A stretch of DNA of 41,726 nt from Desulfobulbaceae bacterium. Its GTDB lineage: Bacteria > Desulfobacterota > Desulfobulbia > Desulfobulbales > Desulfocapsaceae. The position numbers and the translations under genes are program-made. Below the pieces are notes generated by a model that worked only from the letters and a program-made list of their open reading frames with translations, had not been told where the DNA came from and did no database searches. The stretch is taken from NCBI GenBank assembly GCA_031287565.1, contig JAITSS010000026.1:1-41726 (forward strand), given 5' to 3'. Below, one piece after another: positions 23,570 to 31,818 of the stretch. Positions within the stretch are counted from its first letter, which is position 1. Every line of letters begins with the position of its first letter.

Positions 23570-24886
23570 TCACCGCATCAGCGTCGGCAAAAAAAGAATA
23601 ATCGACGGGAAGAAGAGCATCAGCGCGATGCCGAGTAGAACCGCCAGCATAAACGGGAACACGCCTTTGAATATCTCCTCCAGGCTGATGGACGTGCCCG
23701 GCAAACCTTGCGCCACCCCATACACCACATAGACATTCAGCCCCACCGGCGGCGTGATGACGCCCATTTCCGTGACCATGACAATGACGACGCCAAACCA
23801 GATCGGATCGAAACCCAATCCCATGACCAAGGGAAAGAAGACCGGCACCGTCAGCATCACCAGGGCCAGAGAATCCATGAAGCAGCCGCCGATCAGGTAC
23901 ACCAGAATGACCAGGGAAAAAACAAGAGAGGGATGCAGGTCAAAGCCACCAATCCAACTGGCGATGTCGTAAGGAATGCGGGTGACGGCGAGAAATTTTC
24001 CAAAGACTGTCGCCCCGGCCACCAACAGCATGATCATGCACGATGTCTTCATGGTGTCGTAGCAGGCGTCGATCAGCTTCGGCCAGTTCAGTTGCCGCCT
24101 GCTCACGGAAACGACCAGGACACAGACCACGCCCAGCCCAGCCGCTTCGGTGGCGGTGCAGACGCCGTAAAAAATACTGCCGACCACGAGCAGAAAGATA
24201 GCCAGCGGTTCAACGACGCCAGCCAAAGAACGAAATTTTTCCTGCCAGGAAAACACCTCGCCAACAGGTCCGGCCTCTGGCCGTATCCGGCACCAGATGA
24301 CAATGGTGACGATAAAAAGAAGTGTCACCAGCAGCGCGGGAATGATGCCCGCCATAAACAGTTTACCGATGGATTGCTCGGTGAGAATCCCATAAATAAT
24401 CAGAACCACGCTGGGCGGCATAATCATACCCATGCCGCCGCCGGAGGCCACCGCGCCTGCGGCCAGAGCGTCGCTGTACCCACGTTTGCGCATTTCCGGC
24501 AGACCAACCGTGGCCATGGTGGCGGCGGTGGCCGGACTGGAGCCGCAAAGCGCGCCAAAGGCGGCGCAGCTCGCCGACGTGGCGATAGCCAGGCCGCCTC
24601 TGGTATGCCCCAGAAAGCAATAGGCGGCTCGATACAATTTGCCACTGATCCCGGCATTAAAGGCGATCTGCCCCATCAGCACAAAGAGAGGAATGGTGGT
24701 CAGATTGTAGGAAGAGAAAACATCGTAAAAATCTTTCGCCAGAAGATTCAGGCCGCCAGTCCACGAGGCTGTGGCCGCAAAGCCCAGGAATCCCACCAGA
24801 GTCATGACATATGATACTGGCATCCTGGTGAAAAAGAGCAAAACCAACACCATGATGCCTAAAACGCCGATGGATGATGCAGTCAT
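23570..24886 (-). CDS. dctM: TRAP transporter large permease DctM
   Basis: A 438-residue, roughly 12-span protein that carries the substrate across the inner membrane, driven by a sodium or proton gradient. Family features include SCAAFGALCGSSPATAATMA, GVVASGGGMGMIMPPSVVLI-like sequence (ASGGGMGMIMPPSVVLIIYG) and the C-terminal repeat with MTEMGVITPPVGLNVYVVYG. The ATG at 24886 overlaps the dctQ stop as ATGA, which decides the start over longer open sequence upstream. A weak GC hairpin followed by TTTTG just past the stop may end the operon. Confidence 0.93.
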   Translation of the reverse strand: MTASSIGVLGIMVLVLLFFTRMPVSYVMTLVGFLGFAATASWTGGLNLLAKDFYDVFSSYNLTTIPLFVLMGQIAFNAGISGKLYRAAYCFLGHTRGGLAIATSASCAAFGALCGSSPATAATMATVGLPEMRKRGYSDALAAGAVASGGGMGMIMPPSVVLIIYGILTEQSIGKLFMAGIIPALLVTLLFIVTIVIWCRIRPEAGPVGEVFSWQEKFRSLAGVVEPLAIFLLVVGSIFYGVCTATEAAGLGVVCVLVVSVSRRQLNWPKLIDACYDTMKTSCMIMLLVAGATVFGKFLAVTRIPYDIASWIGGFDLHPSLVFSLVILVYLIGGCFMDSLALVMLTVPVFFPLVMGLGFDPIWFGVVIVMVTEMGVITPPVGLNVYVVYGVAQGLPGTSISLEEIFKGVFPFMLAVLLGIALMLFFPSIILFLPTLMR

Positions 24887-25365
24887 GACTTTCTCCCCCG
24901 TTCCGGCGCCACCAGCTTGCCGAAGATGACCAGGCAAACCACGCAGCAGCAAACAGCGAGAAAATACACGATCAGATATTCCGGCAGATGCAGATTCAGC
25001 GATACCTCGCCTGAGGCGCGGAGTTTTTCGGCGAACAGAAACATCCGCCAACTGATGACCGCGAAAAGGAGCAAATTGACGCAGCGGATCACCAGGTCGA
25101 GAGCGCCCTTCACCGAACGCGGCAAGCGGTTGAACAGCAGCAATACCCTGACATGGCGTTTCTCCATATCCGTCACCGGCATGGCGCAGGCGACGACGAG
25201 AGCGCCCAGGAAACTGACCAATTCCACAGCGCCGAAAATAGGATAACCAAACCTTCTGCCGCAAATATCGGCAACAGTCAGAAGCGCCATAGCCAGCAAA
25301 CAGAGAGCGCCCAGTCTTTGTAAATTGGCGGCGAGGAAACGCGCCGCAGTATCAAAAAATTTCAT
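24883..25365 (-). CDS. dctQ: TRAP transporter small permease DctQ
   Basis: A 160-residue protein with four hydrophobic segments, the usual DctQ layout. Characteristic stretches are LLAMALLTVADICGRRFGYP, GAVELVSFLGALVVACAMP and the loop EKRHVRVLLLFNRLP, matching the family's V.DV..R...G.P..G..EL pattern and RH.RVD-like motif. It pairs with DctM in the membrane. It starts 11 bp after dctP and overlaps dctM by ATGA. Confidence 0.9.
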   Translation of the reverse strand: MKFFDTAARFLAANLQRLGALCLLAMALLTVADICGRRFGYPIFGAVELVSFLGALVVACAMPVTDMEKRHVRVLLLFNRLPRSVKGALDLVIRCVNLLLFAVISWRMFLFAEKLRASGEVSLNLHLPEYLIVYFLAVCCCVVCLVIFGKLVAPERGRKS

Positions 25366-25376
25366 GGTTCCATCGT

Positions 25377-26393
25377 TTATTTTTGGCCGCCCAGGGATTG
25401 ACGCGCCGCCGCGACCACCGCCAGGCCATCAACGCCCTTTGCCTTGATATGCTCGGCATAGCTATCAATAACCGGGGCGACAGCCACCGCCCAGGCAGCG
25501 CTTTCCGCCGGATCAAGGTCGATAATGGTCACATTGCGGGCTTGCAGCTCTTGCAATCCTGCGGCGTCGCTTTCATCCCAGGCCGCTCCATGTTTGACCA
25601 GCCATTCATCATTGACCCGGCGAATCGCCCGCTGGTCGGCGGTGGAAATTTCGGCCCACTTGTCTTTATTCATGACGACGAAAAAGGTCGTGGTGTAGGC
25701 CACCGGATAACAACGAGTCATGGTTGTAATGACTTCGCCGAGTTTCCAACCAACATTGGATTCAACAGGGTGCGCGCTGCCATCCACCACGCCCTTTTGC
25801 AGGCTTTCATAGGTATCACCCATTTCCATGGCCACCGGTGTGCCGCCCAAAGCCTTCACCATCTCCGCGCTGACTCCGGTTGAACGAATGCGCAGACCAC
25901 GCATGTCGGCCAAAGTTCTCACTTCGCGGCCATTGGTGGTGATAAAGCCCGGCCCATGCGCGTGTAGATACATCAACTCGGCATCACGAAAATCATTGCC
26001 GCCCATCGCGGCGTACACGTCATTCACCGCTTTGGTGGCCGCCGCGCCAGATGGATAGCCAAGCGGCAAATCAAAAACAGAGACCAGAGGGAAACGCCCG
26101 GCGGTATAGGCCGCCGCCGCGAACCCAACATCGGCAATGCCATCAACCACGCCATCGAATATCTGTTTTCCTTTCAAAAGACTACCGCCGGGATAATATT
26201 CTATTTTCACCCGCCCCTGGGTCACTTCCTCAACGGCTTTTCCCCACGATTCCGCCAGCTTGCTTTGAATATGGGTGGACGGGAACATATTGGCGTACTT
26301 CAACGCCAATTCGTCCGCTCGCAGTGGCGGCGCGGCAAAAAGAGTAAAGAAAAAAACCGCACATACTGATCCGGCAAGCGCATTCACGAGCAT
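25377..26393 (-). CDS. dctP: TRAP transporter substrate-binding protein DctP
   Basis: A 338-residue periplasmic protein with a Sec signal peptide of about 26 residues (AVFFFTLFAAPPLRADE). The mature part is DctP/TAXI-type: KYANMFPSTHIQSKLAESWG, IEYYPGGSLLKGKQIFDGV, and the carboxylate-contacting region GLRIRSTGVSAEMVKALGG, with the conserved arginine in RIRSTG. Such proteins usually bind C4-dicarboxylates, keto acids or sugar acids; which one cannot be told. The GGGAG Shine-Dalgarno sequence is only one base from the ATG, so a GTG six bases on (26387) could be the true start. It heads dctP-dctQ-dctM. Confidence 0.92.
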   Translation of the reverse strand: MLVNALAGSVCAVFFFTLFAAPPLRADELALKYANMFPSTHIQSKLAESWGKAVEEVTQGRVKIEYYPGGSLLKGKQIFDGVVDGIADVGFAAAAYTAGRFPLVSVFDLPLGYPSGAAATKAVNDVYAAMGGNDFRDAELMYLHAHGPGFITTNGREVRTLADMRGLRIRSTGVSAEMVKALGGTPVAMEMGDTYESLQKGVVDGSAHPVESNVGWKLGEVITTMTRCYPVAYTTTFFVVMNKDKWAEISTADQRAIRRVNDEWLVKHGAAWDESDAAGLQELQARNVTIIDLDPAESAAWAVAVAPVIDSYAEHIKAKGVDGLAVVAAARQSLGGQK

Positions 26394-26591
26394 ACTCCCT
26401 TAATTTGTTTATACGTTGATTCGCCTTGTCAGCGCCGTATGAAAAGCGCTCCAGAGGCGGCCATATTTTTTACCCGCGCATCTATATACTACGCGCGCGA
26501 AATTGGCGAGCCTATCGCGGCAAACTTTTTCCTTGCGGTATTTATTAGTCACCAGTATACAAAGGCGGCGGTAAAATAATTTTTACTTTCC

Positions 26592-26620
26592 TTGACAGAA
26601 TGCGACGAATTTGGGTTAAT
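26592..26620 (+). promoter_or_regulatory. Candidate sigma-70 promoter of the pil operon
   Basis: A perfect -35 TTGACA (26592-26597) is followed after 17 bp by GTTAAT (26615-26620), four of six matches to TATAAT, about 80 bp before pilM. The divergent 307-bp gap 26394-26700 must also hold the dctP promoter, which I could not pinpoint. Confidence 0.45.
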
Positions 26621-26700
26621 TCCTCCATACGTTTGCCTGTTTAATTTTTTTCAATCTTTACGCGCTGTCGGCGCATTTCTTCTACACTGATTTGGTGACC

Positions 26701-27762
26701 ATGCTGAAACTGCCCTTCCTCTCCAACAACGACCTGGTGGTGGGACTTGATATTGGCTCACACGCGGTAAAGGTATGCGAGCTTGAACGGCGTGATCGCG
26801 GCTATAGTATCGTCGCCGTGGGTAGCGCCATTCTACCGGATGGAGCCGTTGAAGACGGCGTACTGGTCGATGCCGAGGTGGTATCCTCAGCCATATCCGC
26901 TCTGCTGAAAAACCTGAAAATCAGAAAGAAAAAAGTGGGGATTTCCATCTCTGGTTATTCAGTGATCGTCAAAAAAATCAGTTTGGCCATCATGGATGAA
27001 AATAAACTTGAATCCTACATCATGGCTGAGGCCGAGCAGTACATCCCGTTCGATCTGGATGACGTTTACCTGGATTTTCAGGATATGAAAACATCGTCGG
27101 CGGGTAATGACCGCACCGACGTCATGCTGGTCGCCGCCAAAAAAGAAGTAGTCGATGATTTCACAACGATGCTGGAAGGCATCGGTTTAACTCCGGTTAT
27201 CGTTGATATTGATGGCTTCGCCCTGGAAAACGCCCACGAAATCATCACGCGCGATGTCGATAACGTGGCGCTGGTCGATATTGGCGCTTCTAAAATGAGC
27301 ATCAATATCATTTCCGGCGGCGTTTCCGTCGTGGCCCGCGACATATCGGTCGGCAGTCGCCAACTCACCGAACAAATCCAAGACCTGCTTGATATGGAAT
27401 TCGAGGAGGCTGAAGCGGTGAAACTCGGTAAGCGACAGGAACTGGAACGCCAAGATGACATTGCCGCCATTTATTCGTCGGTATGCACGCAATGGGTTCT
27501 GGAAATCAAGAAAGCCATCGACCTGTATCACGCGAACCACCCGGATCAACCATTACGGCGCTTGAGTCTCAGCGGCGGCGGCTCAAAAGTCGTCGGCCTT
27601 TCCGATTTCCTGCAAATAGAGACCGGATTGGAAGTGGAAATTTTCAACCCGCTTGTCTCAATGAATTTTAACGCCAAGAAGATTGATCCCGATTATGTCC
27701 AGGTCATCGGCCAGGAAATGGCCATTGCCAGTGGGATCGCCATCCGCTCTTCGGCGATATGA
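26701..27762 (+). CDS. pilM: Type IV pilus assembly ATPase-like protein PilM
   Basis: A 353-residue cytoplasmic actin-like protein that binds the N-terminal tail of PilN and links the pilus motor side to the alignment complex. The nucleotide-binding fold shows GLDIGSHAVKVCELERRDRG at the start, NVALVDIGASKMSINIISGG in the middle and LSLSGGGSKVVGLSDFL near the end. EAEQYIPFDLDDVYLDFQDM is the hallmark PilM segment. Length matches the family (about 350). The ATG at 26701 gives MLKLPFLSNN; GTG and TTG codons just upstream are also in frame. First gene of the pil operon. Confidence 0.96.
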   Translation: MLKLPFLSNNDLVVGLDIGSHAVKVCELERRDRGYSIVAVGSAILPDGAVEDGVLVDAEVVSSAISALLKNLKIRKKKVGISISGYSVIVKKISLAIMDENKLESYIMAEAEQYIPFDLDDVYLDFQDMKTSSAGNDRTDVMLVAAKKEVVDDFTTMLEGIGLTPVIVDIDGFALENAHEIITRDVDNVALVDIGASKMSINIISGGVSVVARDISVGSRQLTEQIQDLLDMEFEEAEAVKLGKRQELERQDDIAAIYSSVCTQWVLEIKKAIDLYHANHPDQPLRRLSLSGGGSKVVGLSDFLQIETGLEVEIFNPLVSMNFNAKKIDPDYVQVIGQEMAIASGIAIRSSAI

Positions 27763-27891
27763 ACTCCGCTCTTCGCCGGTTCGCCGCATCTCGACCAACC
27801 AGCAAATATCGGTTGGGAACATGGAGAAATGTGCCGGGTAACCGCATTCCTGGGATGAACCATATTCGCCGCTCTCTTTCATGGAAAGCTT

Positions 27892-28491
27892 ATGTTGCAG
27901 ATTAATTTTCTCCCCGTCCGGCAACTGAAAAAACGCGCCAAGGCGAAAAACCAGTTAACCGCCTTTTTTCTGCTCCTCGCTCTGGTAGTTGCCTTGTGCG
28001 CGCTTGCCTGGCTGTTTCAAAGCAACGATATTGATGTGGCGCGAAAAGAGAATAGCCGCCTGACTGAGGAGAGGCAGCGCCTTCAGCCAACCTTGGCGGC
28101 TATTGATCAGGTTAATCAAGCCAAAGAAGAGCTGCAACGGAAGACAAAAGTCATTGAGCAGCTCAAGAAAGAATCATCTTTAACAGTGCGGGTTATGGAT
28201 GAGGTCGCCAGTCGAGTGGACAGCAATCGCCTGTGGCTTGATTCGATATCGCAAACCGGCGGCACTGTGGATATGAAAGGAATCGCCCTTGATAATGAAT
28301 CCGTCGCTCAATTCATGACCGCGTTAAAAGACTCTCCATTTGTCAGAGATGTTTCTTTGGTCGAATCTTCACAGAAGCTTTTAGCTGGACGCGATCTAAA
28401 ATCGTTCACCATATCCTGCCGGGTTGCGCCGCCGGGAAACGCCGAGAGCGATGCCCAAAACACCGCTCCGGGGAAAACAGCGAAGCGATAG
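27892..28491 (+). CDS. pilN: Type IV pilus assembly protein PilN
   Basis: A 199-residue inner-membrane protein. It opens MLQINFLPVRQLKKRAK, the PilN signature INLLP-like motif that inserts into PilM, then one membrane span (TAFFLLLALVVALCALAWLF), a coiled coil (ENSRLTEERQRLQPTLAAID) and a ferredoxin-like periplasmic domain (DSISQTGGTVDMKGIALDNE). It follows pilM after 129 bp, an unusually wide gap for this operon, with no gene in between. Confidence 0.93.
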   Translation: MLQINFLPVRQLKKRAKAKNQLTAFFLLLALVVALCALAWLFQSNDIDVARKENSRLTEERQRLQPTLAAIDQVNQAKEELQRKTKVIEQLKKESSLTVRVMDEVASRVDSNRLWLDSISQTGGTVDMKGIALDNESVAQFMTALKDSPFVRDVSLVESSQKLLAGRDLKSFTISCRVAPPGNAESDAQNTAPGKTAKR

Positions 28492-28551
28492 GATAAAAAC
28501 CGCCTCATGTGAAAAACGGGGCTGAACCCGGAAACAACCCGCAATACCGCC

Positions 28552-29277
28552 ATGGCAAAAAAAGAGAAACAAATTTCAGCGCTTACTCGCTTTATCGACA
28601 CCCGTTATATCCCAATGGAGTCGCGTCCGAAACTCGGAATAGCGCTCCTCCTTTTGGCGGTTCCGGTGGTTATCTATATCGTATTGTTTTATATGCCCTA
28701 CTCGCAGGAGATGACGGATCTGTCCGAGCAAAAAATCAAGCTCGAAGCCGATTTGGCGACTGTGCGCACCAAAGCGAGCAGTTTGCAACAAATACAAAAG
28801 GAATTGGCCGAGACTCAGGAAATATTTGATAGCAAGGCGGAGCTACTTCCGAAAGACAAAGAAATTCCCAAACTCTTGAAGGATATTTCGTCATTGGGCA
28901 CAGCCGCCGGGTTAGAATTCCTTTCTTTCAAGCCGATGCCTGAATTGCCAAAAGATTTTTATGAGGAAATTCCCATTACAATTTCTCTCAAGGGCGCATA
29001 CCACGATATTGGCCATTTTTTTGACAGTGTGAGCAAATTAGAGCGCATCGTTTCCGTTGGCGATATGAAGGTGCACAGTCCAACGCGGGAAAACAATGTG
29101 ATGACGCTGAAAGCGGATTGCCAGCTTGTGACCTATAAATTCACCAACGTGGAGATTTCCAGACCGCAAACATTAGCGGGCAAGACGCAGGCAAAAAACG
29201 GCAATCCCGCTAAGACCATGCTCAACGTTGTGAAAAAAAGTCACGAATCCCAACGAGAATTAGAAAAAATCAGGTAA
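28552..29277 (+). CDS. pilO: Type IV pilus assembly protein PilO
   Basis: A 241-residue partner of PilN. It has one membrane span (LGIALLLLAVPVVIYIVLFY), a coiled coil (EQKIKLEADLATVRTKASSL) and the PilO periplasmic core: LLPKDKEIPKLLKDISSLGT, AAGLEFLSFKPMPE and ITISLKGAYHDIGHFFDSVS. It ends in an extra polar tail of about 35 residues (ISRPQTLAGKTQAKNGNPAK onward) not typical of the family. PilN and PilO form the heterodimer that spans to PilP. Confidence 0.93.
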   Translation: MAKKEKQISALTRFIDTRYIPMESRPKLGIALLLLAVPVVIYIVLFYMPYSQEMTDLSEQKIKLEADLATVRTKASSLQQIQKELAETQEIFDSKAELLPKDKEIPKLLKDISSLGTAAGLEFLSFKPMPELPKDFYEEIPITISLKGAYHDIGHFFDSVSKLERIVSVGDMKVHSPTRENNVMTLKADCQLVTYKFTNVEISRPQTLAGKTQAKNGNPAKTMLNVVKKSHESQRELEKIR

Positions 29278-29283
29278 TGCCCG

Positions 29284-29799
29284 ATGAAAAATTCATTCTT
29301 TCAAGAACCAGCTTGCAGATGGGCTGGATATTGGGCCATGGCCTTATTTCTCCTGTGTGTCGGCGCGCCATTGTCCGCTTACGCCGACGACGCTGATGAT
29401 GAGCAAAAAGCGTTACAAGAGGCTAAAAGCGAATACTTCGTTTATCGCTATGAGAATCGCAAAGATCCGTTCGCTCCATTCATTACGGAAACATCAAACG
29501 CCCATTCTGAAGATGAAATCATAGAGAATGGCGAGCCGCTGACCGGGATGCAGTTGTTTGAACCGGGACAGTTAACCTTGGTCGGGCTTCTGAACAAAGG
29601 CAGTGAATATTTTGCGATGGTCGAGGATTCCACCGGCAAAGGCTATACCCTGGCCAGAGGCATGAAAATAGGCCGCCGGGGTGTCATCCGCGAGATTGGG
29701 CCAACCAAAGTTTTGATAGAAGAAACCGCGATTACCCGCGCGGGCAAAAAATTGGTTACTCCCGTTGATATGGTGCTTAAGAAAGAGGGGGAAAAATGA
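29284..29799 (+). CDS. pilP: Type IV pilus assembly protein PilP
   Basis: A 171-residue exported protein with the classic segment YRYENRKDPFAPF followed by a beta-sandwich (LFEPGQLTLVGLLNKGSEYF, GYTLARGMKIGRRGVIREIG). PilP bridges the PilN/PilO dimer and the secretin. The hydrophobic N-terminal segment (AMALFLLCVGAPLSAYADD) looks like a cleavable signal peptide rather than the lipobox seen in many PilP proteins, although a Cys is present in it. It starts six bases after pilO and overlaps the next gene by ATGA. Confidence 0.92.
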   Translation: MKNSFFQEPACRWAGYWAMALFLLCVGAPLSAYADDADDEQKALQEAKSEYFVYRYENRKDPFAPFITETSNAHSEDEIIENGEPLTGMQLFEPGQLTLVGLLNKGSEYFAMVEDSTGKGYTLARGMKIGRRGVIREIGPTKVLIEETAITRAGKKLVTPVDMVLKKEGEK

Positions 29800-31685
29800 T
29801 AATGCGTACCCGTGCGTTCCATCTGTTGTTCATTGCCGTTTGCCTTACTGCGGCGGCGCTGACGTTCACAGGCGCGCCACACCTTGCTGTGGCCGCGCCG
29901 AAAGCCTATGCCATATCCGACATAAAGGCGGAGCTGGTTGGAAATGCGCTCTATATGACACTGAAAGGAGATTCGCAACCCGCCTACATTGTCACTGAGC
30001 GGTACGCGCCCTTCCGAGCGGTGCTAGACATCGCCAACGCCATACTGCCGTCGTCAGGCGGCGCTGTGGCCCTGCCGAAAAACACCTTCGTCACATACAC
30101 TGTTTCGACGGTAAAAGAACAGCAAACTGAAACCACCCGTTTTGAATTCAAAATAGACGAGGGGCACGGCTACAAAGTCGTTACCCAGGGTAACGATATT
30201 CAGATCGCCATTACTCCCAGCGCCGAGGATACGATACAGAATGCCGCCAGCGGGCCGCCGACCATCAGCGATATTCAGGTGCAACAGCAGCGCGGCGTCA
30301 CCACAGTGAAATTGCTCTCTGACAAATTGGTTGGTGAATATAAAACTGGCACATTGCCGGGAGACAAAAGCAACCCAGCGCGGATGTTCATTGATATTCC
30401 CAACATCGGTATTGATCGGAAAGCGGCGCGTGAGAAGGTTATGCAATCTTCCGCCCTCGCCAAAATTCGCATTGCCGCGCGCGGCAATGGCGCTAGGGTA
30501 ATCTTTGACGCCGTTGGCCCAACACTTTTTGAATCGGCGGTCAGCAAAGTTGACGATGGTATTCAAGTCGTCATTAAAGATGAAAAGCAATCCGACGAGG
30601 CGGTGGAAGTTCTTCCTCCTGTCGCACCTGAGCAATCCCAAAGCGCTGCGCCCGAAACGGTTGGCGATGCGACGCTTGATAAATTGATTGAATCTTCCAG
30701 CTCGCTTTTGCAAAAGAGTCAAAGCGGCGCCAGTGTCGGCGCACAGGACGGGTTTCTCGCTTCAGGATACAACAAAGAGCGAATCAGCGTTGATTTTTAC
30801 AAAATAGATATTCATAACGTTTTCCGCCTGTTTCGCGAAGTCAGCCATCTGAATATTATTGTTGACGAATCGGTGAAAGGTACACTGACACTGGCGTTAA
30901 ATGATGTCCCATGGGATTTCGCTTTGGATATTATTTGCAACCTCATGGAACTGAATCAGGAAAAGCGCGACAATACCATCGTCATCTATCCGAAAAAGAA
31001 AGAATTCGTCTGGCCGACACGGTCTGAAGACAATTTATCCGTCAATGCGGATCATGCGGTCATAGAGGAAGAGGCGTTGGTCATCCAGCAAACTGAAAGC
31101 CAACCGGCTGAGGTCGTGCGGGCAAAGGAGTTGATGCGCAACGCCACCAAAGCCGAAAAGAGCGGCAATTTTGAACAGGCCGCCGCCATGTATGAAGAAG
31201 CCGTCTCGTTGAATCCGAAGAACTCCAATGCCCTGGGGCGTTTATCCGCGCTGTATCTGGTGAATCTGCGGGTGAATGCCAAGGCTTTGTATTATGCCAA
31301 AGAGAGCCTGCGGGTCAATCCACAGAACAGACAAGCCGCTCTTTATGCGGCGATTGCCGCCGCCAATATGCAACAAACGCAGGAAGCGTCCGATTATTTT
31401 GTCCAGAGCATCAGCGGTACGCCGCCAATGAAGGAAGCCTTGCTGAGTTTCGCGGCTTTTGCCGAAAATAACCAGCAATATGATTCGGCCTTGGTTCTGC
31501 TCGATAAATACAGCGTCCAATATGGCGATACATTAAACACAATGGTCGCTAAGGCGCGTATTTTTGACAAACAGAACAAAAAGGCGCAGGCATTGGCGCA
31601 ATATAAAGCCATTCTAGCATCTGGCTTCGCCATCCATCCGCAACTGCGGCAATACGCCCAGGAGCGCTTGGCTGTCGGCAAGTGA
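29796..31685 (+). CDS. AMIN/STN/TPR protein: PilQ-like N-terminal domains without a secretin pore
   Basis: A 629-residue exported protein (signal peptide ending near AVAAPKA). Two AMIN domains occupy about 40-130 (ISDIKAELVGNALYMTLKGD) and 150-265 (TISDIQVQQQRGVTTVKLLS); these bind peptidoglycan in PilQ. A secretin short N-terminal (STN-like) domain follows around 325-405: ISVDFYKIDIHNVFRLFREV, LNIIVDESVKGTLTLALNDV, DNTIVIYPKKKEF. Instead of a secretin, the C-terminus has TPR repeats (ATKAEKSGNFEQAAAMYEEA, NPKNSNALGRLSALYLV, ESLRVNPQNRQAALYAAIAA). It overlaps pilP and precedes a separate secretin gene, so the usual PilQ work seems divided between two proteins. Confidence 0.85.
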   Translation: MIMRTRAFHLLFIAVCLTAAALTFTGAPHLAVAAPKAYAISDIKAELVGNALYMTLKGDSQPAYIVTERYAPFRAVLDIANAILPSSGGAVALPKNTFVTYTVSTVKEQQTETTRFEFKIDEGHGYKVVTQGNDIQIAITPSAEDTIQNAASGPPTISDIQVQQQRGVTTVKLLSDKLVGEYKTGTLPGDKSNPARMFIDIPNIGIDRKAAREKVMQSSALAKIRIAARGNGARVIFDAVGPTLFESAVSKVDDGIQVVIKDEKQSDEAVEVLPPVAPEQSQSAAPETVGDATLDKLIESSSSLLQKSQSGASVGAQDGFLASGYNKERISVDFYKIDIHNVFRLFREVSHLNIIVDESVKGTLTLALNDVPWDFALDIICNLMELNQEKRDNTIVIYPKKKEFVWPTRSEDNLSVNADHAVIEEEALVIQQTESQPAEVVRAKELMRNATKAEKSGNFEQAAAMYEEAVSLNPKNSNALGRLSALYLVNLRVNAKALYYAKESLRVNPQNRQAALYAAIAAANMQQTQEASDYFVQSISGTPPMKEALLSFAAFAENNQQYDSALVLLDKYSVQYGDTLNTMVAKARIFDKQNKKAQALAQYKAILASGFAIHPQLRQYAQERLAVGK

Positions 31686-31818
31686 AGAACCCGTCGCCTT
31701 GCACCTTTTGCCGGATGAACGTGAAAACGACCGGCGGATGGACATGCGACAAAGACGACACTCAATGTTTGGCAACATCAACGGGAACCGAGAAATATAT
31801 CCATCTGCGAGGGAAAGG

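Noticed and set aside
23708..24814. 368-codon plus-strand frame opposite dctM
   Set aside because: His/Gln/Asp-rich shadow of a hydrophobic membrane protein gene on the other strand.
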